A stretch of 31,715 nt of DNA from SZUA-378 sp036652815. Lineage in GTDB: Bacteria; Bacillota; Clostridia; Lachnospirales; Lachnospiraceae. The position numbers and the translations under genes are program-made. The stretch lies in NCBI GenBank assembly GCA_036652815.1, contig JAVVVE010000026.1, forward strand, positions 1-31,715. The letters run 5' to 3'. Each line of letters opens with the position of its first letter. The stretch's first letter is position 1. Below the pieces are notes generated by a model, which saw only the letters and a list, made by a program, of their open reading frames with translations, was not told the origin of the DNA and ran no database searches. Shown here in pieces: positions 7,764 through 15,895 of the stretch.

Positions 7764-8720
7764 GTGTTTGATTTTGAAAGACCCAATATTGAGGTTACAG
7801 ATATTTCTGAAGATAAGAAATATGGCAGATTTGTTGTAGAACCTTTAGAGAGAGGCTACGGCATTACACTAGGGAACTCTTTGAGAAGAATCATGCTATC
7901 TTCCTTACCGGGAGCTGCAGTAAGCCAAGTAAAGATTGAAGGTGTCTTACATGAATTCAGTTCTATTCCGGGTGTGAAAGAGGATGTGACAGAGATTATC
8001 ATGAATATCAAGAGTCTGGCTATTAGAAATAATAGTGAGACGAATGAAGCGAAGACTGCTTATATAGAGTTTGAAGGCGAAGGCGTTGTTACAGCAACAG
8101 ATATTCAAGTAGATCAGGATATAGAGATATTGAATCCGGAAGTGGTAATTGCAACAGTAAGCGGTAAGAAGAGTAAATTATATGCAGAACTTACGATTAC
8201 CAAAGGCAGAGGATATGTCAGCGCTGATAAAAACAAGAGTGATGACTTACCGATTGGTATGCTTGCAATCGATTCGATTTATACTCCGGTAGAGAGAGTC
8301 AACATGTCTGTTGAAAATACGCGTGTTGGTCAGATTACAGACTTTGATAAACTTACTTTAGACGTGTATACCAATGGTACGTTGGTTGCAGATGAAGCAG
8401 TCAGTCTGGCAGCTAAAGTCTTAAGCGAACATCTCAGTCTATTCATTAATCTTTCAGAGAATGCCAAGACAGCAGAAGTCATGATAGAAAAAGAAGATGA
8501 TGAAAAAGGAAAAGTTCTTGAGATGAGTATTGATGAATTGGAATTATCAGTTCGTTCTTACAATTGCCTGAAGAGAGCCGGTATTAATACAGTAGAAGAA
8601 TTGACGAACAGAACCTCAGAAGATATGATGAAAGTTCGTAATCTTGGACGTAAATCTCTTGAAGAAGTATTGGCGAAATTAAAAGAATTAGGGTTACAAT
8701 TGAATCCCCTTGAGGATTAG
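7764..8720 (+). CDS. rpoA: DNA-directed RNA polymerase subunit alpha
   Basis: Alpha subunit: its N-terminal domain (about residues 1-230) dimerises and nucleates core assembly; its C-terminal domain (about 245-310) binds UP elements and activators. Visible: RGYGITLGNSLRRIMLSSLP, GVLHEFSSIPGVKEDVTEI and the CTD stretches LELSVRSYNCLKRAGINTV and VRNLGRKSLEEV. I place the start at GTG 7764 (MFDFERPNIE) because AAAGGAGGG ends at 7755, 8 bases upstream; an alternative in-frame TTG at 7758 would be only 2 bases from it. This gives 318 aa. Confidence 0.97.
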   Translation: MFDFERPNIEVTDISEDKKYGRFVVEPLERGYGITLGNSLRRIMLSSLPGAAVSQVKIEGVLHEFSSIPGVKEDVTEIIMNIKSLAIRNNSETNEAKTAYIEFEGEGVVTATDIQVDQDIEILNPEVVIATVSGKKSKLYAELTITKGRGYVSADKNKSDDLPIGMLAIDSIYTPVERVNMSVENTRVGQITDFDKLTLDVYTNGTLVADEAVSLAAKVLSEHLSLFINLSENAKTAEVMIEKEDDEKGKVLEMSIDELELSVRSYNCLKRAGINTVEELTNRTSEDMMKVRNLGRKSLEEVLAKLKELGLQLNPLED

Positions 8721-8804
8721 AGATAAGATAGAAGTAATAGCATTTGTGCAGTAAGCCCAAAGAGTATGCGCAAGTGTTCCATGAAAATGAGAGGAGTCAA
8801 TAAC

Positions 8805-9341
8805 ATGGCGAAATACAGAAAGTTAGGCAAGACATCAGACCAAAGAAAAGCATTATTAAGAGGTCAGGTTACCAATTTATTATACAAAGGTAAGATCGTT
8901 ACCACAGAAGCCAGAGCAAAAGAAGTACAGAAAATGGTTGATGGATTAATTGCAGCAGCAGTTAAAGAAAAAGATAACTTTGAAACAGTTAAAGTTACTG
9001 CTAAGATTGCTCGTAAAGATAAAGATGGTAAGAGAGTCAAAGAAGTAGTAGACGGTAAGAAAGTTACTGTTTATGATACAGAAGAAAAAGAGATTAAGAA
9101 AGATTTGCCTACCAGATTACATGCGAGAAGACAAATATTGAAAGTCTTATATCCTGTTACAGAAGTACCGACTGCGATTGCAGGCAAGAAAAAGAACACA
9201 AAGGAAATTGATCTGGTTGCTAAACTCTTTGATGAGATTGCACCAAAATATGTAGATCGTAAAGGTGGATACACCAGAATCGTAAAGATCGGCCAACGTA
9301 AAGGCGATGCAGCGATGGAAGTACTTCTTGAATTAGTTTAA
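8805..9341 (+). CDS. rplQ: 50S ribosomal protein L17, long form
   Basis: Large-subunit protein near the exit tunnel. Start at the ATG at 8805 (MAKYRKLGKTSDQRKALLR), preceded by GAGGAG; an upstream in-frame ATG at 8766 lacks support. At 178 aa it is about 60 residues longer than typical L17. The extra material is a lysine-rich insertion (about residues 62-100, containing ARKDKDGKRVKEVVDGKK) between the first helical part and the conserved YVDRKGGYTRIVKIGQRKGD region. Long L17 with such an insert is familiar in clostridia. Last gene of the alpha operon. Confidence 0.96.
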   Translation: MAKYRKLGKTSDQRKALLRGQVTNLLYKGKIVTTEARAKEVQKMVDGLIAAAVKEKDNFETVKVTAKIARKDKDGKRVKEVVDGKKVTVYDTEEKEIKKDLPTRLHARRQILKVLYPVTEVPTAIAGKKKNTKEIDLVAKLFDEIAPKYVDRKGGYTRIVKIGQRKGDAAMEVLLELV

Positions 9342-9365
9342 GAAGCATGGTGGACTAAACATATA

Positions 9366-9411
9366 AAAAGCTTTCAAAGGATATGATTCGGAATCCTTTG
9401 AAAGCTTTTTT
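9366..9411 (+). terminator. Intrinsic terminator after rplQ
   Basis: A 17-bp perfect stem (9366-9382 with 9393-9409, core AAGCTTTCAAAGGAT) around a 10-base loop, followed by T6 (9406-9411). It ends the alpha operon. The left arm also starts with an A-run, so it could serve the convergent M15 gene as a bidirectional terminator. Confidence 0.93.
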
Positions 9412-9421
9412 GATAGTACTG

Positions 9422-10186
9422 CTATTTCTTCTTTGGAATAGATTTTTGAAAGTGCTGGTAATCTTTCAGTGATTTCCAATTACCGCCCCATGTAAATCCA
9501 TGTTCTGTAAACAACTGATAACACAAATCTTCTTTATCAATCTTGTGCGGAAAATCAAGACTTCTGTCGGCATATGCTTCGCTGCCAATCGGAGAGATGC
9601 GAACCGATCCATTTGGATAAGTGACATATGGATTGTAGAAAGGATTGATATCAATCGCAAGCCCCAGTGCATGCTTGGATAACTTCTTAGAACCATCTAC
9701 AAGACGAAAATTAAAACAGGAAGTATTGTTATCTGTAATCGATAAAGTGTCATCTGCATTATATTCATCAATTAAACGTATTTTTTCAATGGGGTAAGTA
9801 GCCAGGTACAATTCATAAAAGATCTCAACCAGATCTTCTGCAATGGCTTTATTGCAGATGAGTTCGCCTATTTGCGTTTCCTCATTAAAGTCCCAATAAA
9901 GTACACTGACATATCTTAAGTCCTCATAAGGAACGGTACAGTTCTCCTTATAGGACAACCCGTTGATCCTTGTCTTAAGCTCTTCTGTAATCGATTCATA
10001 GTAGAAACCGGGCTGATAAGTTACGGTGTCTGTTGTTGTAGGTGACATCACAGGTACCTCTTTTTTTGGTTTATTTTGAGCATGTAACTCACAGGCAGGG
10101 GTCAAATAGAAAAGAATAAGTAATAACACCAAACTACCCTTCCATATGTGTATGTATTGTTTATGCAATTTATGAGGAATAAGCAT
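9422..10186 (-). CDS. M15-family cell-wall peptidase, secreted or anchored
   Basis: A probable zinc peptidase of the D-Ala-D-Ala carboxypeptidase / L,D-endopeptidase-like M15 group, acting on peptidoglycan outside the membrane. The N-terminus is basic with one hydrophobic segment (about residues 17-31) ending near CELHAQ, so it is exported or membrane-anchored. The zinc motif is SKHALGLAIDINPF (His and Asp ligands), followed by NPYVTYPNG; the third ligand is probably His in DYQHFQ. Likely start is ATG 10186 (MLIPHKLHKQYIH) after GGTGA, or the in-frame GTG at 10195. It is antiparallel to its neighbours and breaks the usual rplQ-ecfA1 adjacency. Substrate unknown. Confidence 0.85.
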   Translation of the reverse strand: MLIPHKLHKQYIHIWKGSLVLLLILFYLTPACELHAQNKPKKEVPVMSPTTTDTVTYQPGFYYESITEELKTRINGLSYKENCTVPYEDLRYVSVLYWDFNEETQIGELICNKAIAEDLVEIFYELYLATYPIEKIRLIDEYNADDTLSITDNNTSCFNFRLVDGSKKLSKHALGLAIDINPFYNPYVTYPNGSVRISPIGSEAYADRSLDFPHKIDKEDLCYQLFTEHGFTWGGNWKSLKDYQHFQKSIPKKK

Positions 10187-10249
10187 CTTATTCACCGTAC
10201 TTTCTGATTTATCTCTAGGTTATGGGTATCAAATCACATTATCTACCTT

Positions 10250-10278
10250 AGTATAAATAATCTTTGCTGATTCTGCAA
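10250..10278 (-). promoter_or_regulatory. Leftward promoter for the M15 gene
   Basis: On the minus strand: TTGCAG (10278-10273), 17-bp spacer, TATACT (10255-10250), about 64 bases before the likely start of the peptidase gene. It is a good sigma-A match. Confidence 0.6.
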
Positions 10279-10306
10279 GGATTCTGTAAGGAAAATGGAA
10301 AGAATC

Positions 10307-10335
10307 TTGTAATTACGCTAATAATCGAGTACAAT
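10307..10335 (+). promoter_or_regulatory. Rightward promoter for the ECF-truA operon
   Basis: TTGTAA (10307-10312), 17-bp spacer, TACAAT (10330-10335), 41 bases before ecfA1. It is back to back with the leftward promoter of the M15 gene. Confidence 0.55.
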
Positions 10336-10376
10336 AAACAACGTGGCACTAAGTAGAAAGAGATGGCATACAATAG

Positions 10377-11240
10377 ATGGGGATTATAAAGACCGCTAAA
10401 TTAGTATTTGAATATATCAGAAGAGACGAAGAAGGTCAGGTAGAGGGAATTACACGGGCTGTGGATGATGTTTCCCTGGATATTAAACAAGGTGAATTTG
10501 TGGCGATACTGGGACATAATGGTTCCGGTAAATCAACGCTGGCGAAACATATTAACGCAATGCTACACCCAACAGAAGGCACGGTATGGGTGGATGGGCA
10601 GGATACTGCAGAGGAAAATAATATTTGGGATATCAGACAAAAAGCAGGTATGGTATTTCAGAATCCGGACAATCAGATTATCGGACAGGTTGTGGAAGAG
10701 GATGTTGGTTTTGGACCTGAGAACATGGGTATTCCAACCAAAGAGATCTGGGAACGTGTGGAGGAGAGCCTTAAAACGGTTGACATGTATGCGTTTCGTA
10801 AACATTCTCCCAATAAATTATCAGGTGGGCAAAAACAGAGGGTATCGATAGCAGGAGTTATTGCGATGCACCCAAAATGCATTATATTTGACGAACCTAC
10901 CGCGATGTTGGATCCCAGCGGACGCAAGGAAGTGATTCGTGCAGCCAGAGCGTTAAATCAGGTGGAAAATGTTACCATAGTGTTGATTACACATTATATG
11001 GAAGAAGCAATCTTTGCGGATAGGGTATTTGTTATGGATGAAGGTCGGATTGCGATGCAGGGAACCCCGAAGGAGATCTTTAGTCAGGTAGAGCGGTTGC
11101 AAGAATTGAGACTGGATGTTCCGCAGGTAACGTTACTGGCATATGAACTGCGCAAGAAAGGCATGCCCATTACACCGGGTATTTTAACCATAGAAGAATT
11201 GGTAGCACAATTAAAGCAGTCATTGCTCAACAGTCACTAA
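10377..11240 (+). CDS. ecfA1: ECF transporter ATPase EcfA1
   Basis: One of the two ATPases of the shared energy-coupling module that powers uptake of vitamins and metals through interchangeable S subunits. 287 aa. Walker A GHNGSGKST, Q-loop VFQNPDNQIIG, signature LSGGQKQRVSIAG, Walker B CIIFDEPTAMLDP and the H-loop THYMEEA are all present. The PDNQ in the Q-loop region and the position next to ecfA2-ecfT are typical of EcfA1. The ATG at 10377 has only a weak purine-rich site upstream (AAAGAGA). First gene of an ecfA1-ecfA2-ecfT-truA operon. Confidence 0.95.
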   Translation: MGIIKTAKLVFEYIRRDEEGQVEGITRAVDDVSLDIKQGEFVAILGHNGSGKSTLAKHINAMLHPTEGTVWVDGQDTAEENNIWDIRQKAGMVFQNPDNQIIGQVVEEDVGFGPENMGIPTKEIWERVEESLKTVDMYAFRKHSPNKLSGGQKQRVSIAGVIAMHPKCIIFDEPTAMLDPSGRKEVIRAARALNQVENVTIVLITHYMEEAIFADRVFVMDEGRIAMQGTPKEIFSQVERLQELRLDVPQVTLLAYELRKKGMPITPGILTIEELVAQLKQSLLNSH

Positions 11241-11269
11241 AGCATGACTAAGAGAAGAGGAATAGATAG

Positions 11270-12148
11270 ATGGCAATTATTGTAGATCATGTGAATTACA
11301 TCTATGAAGCGGATACAACGATGTCGGTAGCTGCTTTAAAGGACATTAATCTCGTGATACCGGATGGACAATTCATAGGATTAATAGGACATACCGGATC
11401 CGGTAAATCAACGTTAGTACAACATTTGAATGGTCTTCTAAGAGCAACCAGTGGTTCCATTTACTATAACGGCGAAGATTATTACGATAAAGATTTTAAT
11501 ATGAAAAAATTGCGTAGTGAAGTTGGTTTGGTATTTCAATATCCGGAACATCAACTATTTGAAGTAGATGTATTCTCAGATGTATGTTATGGACCAAAGA
11601 ATCTTGGATTATCACGTTCTGAAGTAGAATTACGTGCTTATGAAGCTTTAAAACAAGTAGGGTTAGAGGACAGCGTATTCTATCAATCACCCTTTGATCT
11701 ATCGGGAGGTCAGAAAAGACGAGTTGCTATCGCAGGGGTTCTTGCGATGAAACCGGAGGTCTTGATCTTGGATGAACCTACAGCAGGTTTGGATCCAAAA
11801 GGCAGAGATGAGATTTTGGATCAGATTGCAGAATTACGCAATCAAACAGGGATTACGGTTATTTTGGTGTCACATAGTATGGAAGATGTTGCCAAATATG
11901 TAGATCGTCTGATCGTGATGAATCGAGGAACAGTTGCTTTTGACGATTCACCAAAACAGGTTTTCCGTTCTTATAGAGAATTAGAAAAAATGGGATTGGC
12001 TGCACCACAGGTTACTTATATGATGCATCAGATCAAGGAGCAGATTGTGCCGGTCAATACCGATGTAACAACAGTTGCAGAAGCAGCAGACGAGATTCTG
12101 AAGGTATGGAACAGCATGCAGATGCAAACAGGTGGAAAGAGATGCTAA
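11270..12148 (+). CDS. ecfA2: ECF transporter ATPase EcfA2
   Basis: Second ATPase of the ECF energy-coupling module; forms the heterodimer with EcfA1. 292 aa. Walker A GHTGSGKST, Q-loop VFQYPEHQLFE, signature LSGGQKRRVAIAG, Walker B VLILDEPTAGLDP, H-loop SHSMEDV. The YPEHQLF form of the Q-loop is characteristic of EcfA2. AGAGGAAT precedes the ATG. The stop overlaps the ecfT start (ATGCTAA), indicating coupled translation. Confidence 0.95.
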   Translation: MAIIVDHVNYIYEADTTMSVAALKDINLVIPDGQFIGLIGHTGSGKSTLVQHLNGLLRATSGSIYYNGEDYYDKDFNMKKLRSEVGLVFQYPEHQLFEVDVFSDVCYGPKNLGLSRSEVELRAYEALKQVGLEDSVFYQSPFDLSGGQKRRVAIAGVLAMKPEVLILDEPTAGLDPKGRDEILDQIAELRNQTGITVILVSHSMEDVAKYVDRLIVMNRGTVAFDDSPKQVFRSYRELEKMGLAAPQVTYMMHQIKEQIVPVNTDVTTVAEAADEILKVWNSMQMQTGGKRC

Positions 12149-12951
12149 GAGATATTACGTTAGGACAATATTATCAGGTTGACTCCGTGATCCATAGAAT
12201 GGATGCACGCGTTAAATTAATAGCTACGATGGTATATATTATATCCCTTTTTTTAGTAAAGAATATAGTAGGTTATGTGGTGGCCTGTTTGTTTTTAGCA
12301 GGTGTTATTCGCTGCTCTAAAGTACCGTTTAAGTTTTTGCTGAAAGGTATGAAAGCAATCCTGTTTCTGCTGCTGATTACGGTTGGATTTAATCTATTCT
12401 TAACACCGGGTGAACCACTGGTGAGCTTTTGGATCTTTACTATCACAAAAGAAGGATTTCGCTTTGCAATATTTATGGCAATCAGACTAACTTTTTTAAT
12501 TATGGGTTCCTCTGTTATGACTTTAACGACAACCCCTAATAATCTCACGGATGCTATGGAGAAGCTACTGCGTCCACTTCGTATCTTTAAAGTACCGGTG
12601 CATGAAGTGGCGATGATGATGTCTATTGCACTTCGTTTTATTCCTATCTTATTAGAAGAAACAGATAAGATTATGAAAGCACAGATTGCAAGAGGTGCTG
12701 ATTTTGAGAGTGGGAATTTGATTCAAAAAGCAAAAGGGTTAGTACCTTTGCTAGTACCATTGTTTATATCTGCTTTTCGACGTGCCAATGACTTGGCAAT
12801 GGCTATGGAAGCAAGGTGTTATCGCGGTGGAGACGGAAGAACAAAGATGAAGCCATTACAGTATCATAGACGTGATGCGATCGCTTATCTTGTTTTAAGC
12901 GTATATTTTATCCTGACTATCCTGATAGGAAGAGTGTTTATTATATTATGA
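12142..12951 (+). CDS. ecfT: ECF transporter transmembrane subunit EcfT
   Basis: Membrane scaffold that links EcfA1/EcfA2 to S subunits. I place the start at ATG 12142 (MLRDITLGQYYQVDSVIHRM), after AGGTGGAAAG and overlapping the ecfA2 stop by 7 bases; an upstream ATG at 12106 lies inside ecfA2. The 269-aa product starts with the usual LGQYY..DS..HR.D.R.K block and has about five hydrophobic segments. It carries the coupling motifs IARGADF (Ala-Arg-Gly) and MEARCYRGGDGR in the C-terminal half. It overlaps truA by 4 bases. Confidence 0.95.
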   Translation: MLRDITLGQYYQVDSVIHRMDARVKLIATMVYIISLFLVKNIVGYVVACLFLAGVIRCSKVPFKFLLKGMKAILFLLLITVGFNLFLTPGEPLVSFWIFTITKEGFRFAIFMAIRLTFLIMGSSVMTLTTTPNNLTDAMEKLLRPLRIFKVPVHEVAMMMSIALRFIPILLEETDKIMKAQIARGADFESGNLIQKAKGLVPLLVPLFISAFRRANDLAMAMEARCYRGGDGRTKMKPLQYHRRDAIAYLVLSVYFILTILIGRVFIIL

Positions 12952-13688
12952 AAAGAATCATGATGGAAATAGCTTATGACGGAACTAACTATTGCGGTTG
13001 GCAGATTCAACCCAATGGTATTACCATAGAAAGTGAATTAAATCGTTGTCTGTCTAAACTTTTGCAGGAAGAGATCCATGTGATTGGTGCGAGCAGGACA
13101 GATTCGGGAGTACACGCACTGTGTAATATAGCGGTATTTGATACGATGAGCCGCATCCCCGGAGAGAAAATGTGTCAAGCATTAAATCAGAGACTGCCCG
13201 AAGATATTCGCATTCAGCGTTCAATGGAAGTAGCCAATGATTTTCACCCTCGGTTTTGTGACAGCATTAAGACCTATCAGTATCAGATCTGGAATGCGAA
13301 GATACCACTCCCTACCTTGCGTTTATATAGTCATTTTACCTATCTCCCATTAGATGTTTCACTGATGCAGCAAGCATGCCCGTATCTGATAGGAAAACAT
13401 GATTTTAAGAGTTTTTGCAGCCAGCATTCACAGGCAAAGACAACCGTGCGAACGATTACAGATCTACATCTTGAGAAGCAGGGGAATCTCATTACGATTA
13501 CGATCTCAGGCACCGGATTTCTCTATAATATGGTGCGTATCATAGTAGGCACCTTGATGAAAGTAGGACAGGGAATCTATCCTCCGGAATATGTGAAAGA
13601 GATACTGGAATCTGCGGATCGTCGCAAAGCAGGCCCGGTGGCACCACCAAATGGACTGATGCTATTATCGTATCAATTTTTAAATTAA
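12948..13688 (+). CDS. truA: tRNA pseudouridine(38-40) synthase TruA
   Basis: Isomerises uridines 38-40 in the tRNA anticodon stem-loop. 246 aa. The N-terminal MEIAYDGTNYCGWQIQPN block and the catalytic Asp motif GASRTDSGVHAL are clear, as are the C-terminal FLYNMVRIIVGTLMKVG and APPNGLMLLSYQF. It starts inside the ecfT stop (ATGA). Its last codons and stop lie within the left copy of a 26-bp direct repeat, after which the conserved truA-rplM adjacency is broken by a toxin cassette. Confidence 0.96.
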   Translation: MKRIMMEIAYDGTNYCGWQIQPNGITIESELNRCLSKLLQEEIHVIGASRTDSGVHALCNIAVFDTMSRIPGEKMCQALNQRLPEDIRIQRSMEVANDFHPRFCDSIKTYQYQIWNAKIPLPTLRLYSHFTYLPLDVSLMQQACPYLIGKHDFKSFCSQHSQAKTTVRTITDLHLEKQGNLITITISGTGFLYNMVRIIVGTLMKVGQGIYPPEYVKEILESADRRKAGPVAPPNGLMLLSYQFLN

Positions 13689-13707
13689 AAATCAATTCGA
13701 AAACAGT
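13682..13707 (+). repeat. Left 26-bp direct repeat flanking the toxin cassette
   Basis: Matches 15896-15921 at 24 of 26 positions (mismatches at the 11th and 15th bases). It covers the last codons and stop of truA and the bases AATTCGAAAACAGT-type beyond it. In the right copy the same stretch leads straight into the rplM -35 box; in the left copy the sequence after it departs from any promoter. Confidence 0.8.
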
Positions 13708-14042
13708 GTCAAGCGTTTTTGAAAATGTCCCCAAATATGTAAAACATTAGCCTCAATAATTAGTAGTGGCTATATTAATATTAAACGGTATTATGCGTAT
13801 TCAAAGTTCTGAATAAAGAAATATTTTTTGGATTATAAAAAAGGTCTCTGGTGAATATAGGTCGCTGCTGTAAGCAGTAGATTATAACCAGCAGATGAGG
13901 GTGAAGAAAGGATTTCTGCTTCTGTTTTACTTCTGGTATCAGAACGTTAAGTATTCCACCGGTTTATGTTCTGTATGCAAAGGGAAAGCAACTCAAGAAA
14001 AGTACTGTAGGATAGCAAAAAGATAAAGGGAGGGAAGATAGT
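13708..14042 (+). other. Intergenic region and probable leader upstream of the toxin gene
   Basis: About 335 bases with no convincing gene. Just right of the repeat, the sequence GTGTCAAGCGTTTTTGAAAA and the following ATGTCCCC look to me like the end of an IS21-type element, but that is recollection only. A small CTGCT/AGCAG hairpin lies at 13865-13877. GGGAGGG at 14028-14034 is the ribosome binding site of the toxin gene, 8 bases before its TTG. No clear -35/-10 pair was found, so the toxin promoter is unassigned. Confidence 0.4.
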
Positions 14043-15524
14043 TTGCCCAGACGTATGATATACGACAGAGAAGGCTGGATGAGCAGAATCAAAATCAAGT
14101 TATATGATCTTGATCAAAAAAAGCAAACCCTGTTAAAATTAAATGCTGATATTTTAGAGTTATCAGAGCGACTCGCAAGAGAAGGATTCGGCGAGCTTGA
14201 CTATACCGATCAAAAAGAGAACATAGAAGAAAGTATCACAGGAATGGAAGTATTGGAAACCTACATAAAAGACGTAGATACCAAGTTTGCAGAAATCAAT
14301 GATGCTTTTAAAAGAAATGTCAGCAAAAATGCAGTTGAAAGCCTAAGCCAAATCAAAATGGAAGATTTTAAGGTAGCAAATAATCTTGGAATCAAAAGCT
14401 ATCAAACCGTAAGCAGTCCGATGACAGGAGAGCGAAATATCGAATATCAGAAACAAGAAATAGGAATCGCAGACTTCATGGGAATCTATCGGGATGAATG
14501 TGACAGAAATTATGTAAAGGAATTTGCCCTGCTCTTTGAGAATCAGTACAAAGGAAAAGAAACAGATAATGTCAGAGATTATCTAAAAGGATATTATAAA
14601 GATGGTGAATTTGACTATCAAAAATATCAGCCTGAAAAACAGATGTGGTCTGACATCGCAGATATCGCAAGTCTCGGAATCCTACCCATAGGAGAAGCCC
14701 TGTTTGGGTGGAATCCCATCACAGGAGAAACGTTGGCAGATACGGAACGTGGTTATAAGATGATGGAAGGACTGGTAACCTTAATTCCGGTAGGCACCGC
14801 TATAAAAGCAGTCAAAACAGCAGCTAAAACAGGAAGTAACCTTCTTCTAAAGACAATGGCAAAACTCTATCTATCAGAGACCATAACAGACCTAAGCATG
14901 TATGGAACGTCGTGTGCAGTAAAAGATACAGAGCTGTCTCCCGAACTACAGACGGCACTTACCTTTACAGCAGGAGCCGTAGCAGGAAAACTATCATCAG
15001 AGGTATTGCTTAACGCAAAGAGTTTGGATTTAGTTACTAAGGGTGGTACAACAAGCAAAGTAGGATATGAGTATCTAAATGAACAGTTAGAAAGCTTAAA
15101 AGGCAACGTTAAAATAAACCAATATCAATCAGCAGAAAATGTTAATAACTGGTGGTACACTAATGGATATGAGCAACCGCCATATATACCTAAAACAGTT
15201 GTACAAGACATCACTTTGAATAGTGATTCAATATTTGTAAGAGTTTATGATGATAACGTGTCGGGTTTAAAAGGGGGATGGGTAATGCGTGCAGAGGATA
15301 TAAAAGGTTTAACCCCTGTACAAATTCAAGAAAAATTTGCACTGCCATCAACTCCCCAATACATAGGTGAAGTAAAACTAGATGCTGGAACCACAATTAA
15401 AATGGGTGAGGTAAATTCAAATTATGGATATAATGGTGGAGGTATTCAATTTGACCTGAAAGGACAATATGTAGGTGAGTTTTATGAAATAGGAAATTTA
15501 TCGGATTGGAGTATAGGAAAATGA
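14043..15524 (+). CDS. Polymorphic toxin with pre-toxin (PT-TG-like) domain and variable C-terminal tip
   Basis: 493 aa, probably an exported interbacterial toxin. TTG start placed 8 bases after GGGAGGG; ATG 14055 is the alternative. Residues 15-100 are predicted helical and heptad-rich, like WXG/LXG-type N-terminal export domains, but no exact WXG or LXG signature was seen. Residues about 198-260 (DIADIASLGILPIGEALFGW, then LADTERGY, then LIPVGTAIKA) match the pre-toxin TG type region. After a NVNNWWYTNGYEQPPY linker, residues about 385-493 form a tip with FVRVYDDN, GGWVMRAEDIKGLTPVQIQ, KFALP, GGGIQFDL and GQYVGEF. I recall similar tips at the ends of some filamentous hemagglutinin/CdiA-like proteins; activity not assigned. 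The 3' third is visibly more AT-rich than the 5' part, as expected for swapped tips. Confidence 0.75.
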   Translation: MPRRMIYDREGWMSRIKIKLYDLDQKKQTLLKLNADILELSERLAREGFGELDYTDQKENIEESITGMEVLETYIKDVDTKFAEINDAFKRNVSKNAVESLSQIKMEDFKVANNLGIKSYQTVSSPMTGERNIEYQKQEIGIADFMGIYRDECDRNYVKEFALLFENQYKGKETDNVRDYLKGYYKDGEFDYQKYQPEKQMWSDIADIASLGILPIGEALFGWNPITGETLADTERGYKMMEGLVTLIPVGTAIKAVKTAAKTGSNLLLKTMAKLYLSETITDLSMYGTSCAVKDTELSPELQTALTFTAGAVAGKLSSEVLLNAKSLDLVTKGGTTSKVGYEYLNEQLESLKGNVKINQYQSAENVNNWWYTNGYEQPPYIPKTVVQDITLNSDSIFVRVYDDNVSGLKGGWVMRAEDIKGLTPVQIQEKFALPSTPQYIGEVKLDAGTTIKMGEVNSNYGYNGGGIQFDLKGQYVGEFYEIGNLSDWSIGK

Positions 15525-15862
15525 AAATAAGATATGAAAATAAATCACTTTATATTGAAAATCAAGAAATTAGTTTTAAAGACAATATTTTTCAAATAAA
15601 AATTGATGATGATAAAATATATGTATTATTAGATATTCCGTCAAAAAGAGAATTGGTTTATGATGATTTCCATAATGTTTATTGCTATTCAACTAAAGGT
15701 GAAAAAAAATGGCAAATCGGAGTCAAACCCAAGGGGGATGAGGCTGTTTATACTATGATAGGAATTGATAATGATTTTTTATATGCCAACGATTTTATGG
15801 GAAGAAGATATACTGTTGAAAAAAGAACAGGTAATATTATAGGTATGGTTGTCACAAAATAA
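15521..15862 (+). CDS. Putative immunity protein for the adjacent toxin
   Basis: 113 aa, unknown family, starting MKIRYENKSLYIENQEISF. The ATG at 15521 overlaps the toxin stop (ATGA), with GGAGTATAGG upstream; an in-frame ATG at 15506 is less likely. The protein is hydrophilic, without signal peptide or membrane segment, and alternates beta-like strands (IYVLLDIPSKRELVYDD, WQIGVKPKG, YTVEKRTGNIIGMVV), suggesting a small all-beta or propeller-like fold. It is very AT-rich, like the toxin tip. Role as immunity protein is inferred from position, size and overlap only. Confidence 0.6.
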   Translation: MKIRYENKSLYIENQEISFKDNIFQIKIDDDKIYVLLDIPSKRELVYDDFHNVYCYSTKGEKKWQIGVKPKGDEAVYTMIGIDNDFLYANDFMGRRYTVEKRTGNIIGMVVTK

Positions 15863-15895
15863 TAGGCAATAATTATGACTGTTATGATCATATAT

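Noticed and set aside
10465..10851. 128-codon frame inside ecfA1
   Set aside because: Overlaps the Walker A to signature region of a clear ABC ATPase in another frame; tryptophan/arginine-rich shadow sequence.
13708..14042. A T-box or known riboswitch before the toxin gene
   Set aside because: No T-box sequence, no antiterminator/terminator pair and no recognised aptamer core.
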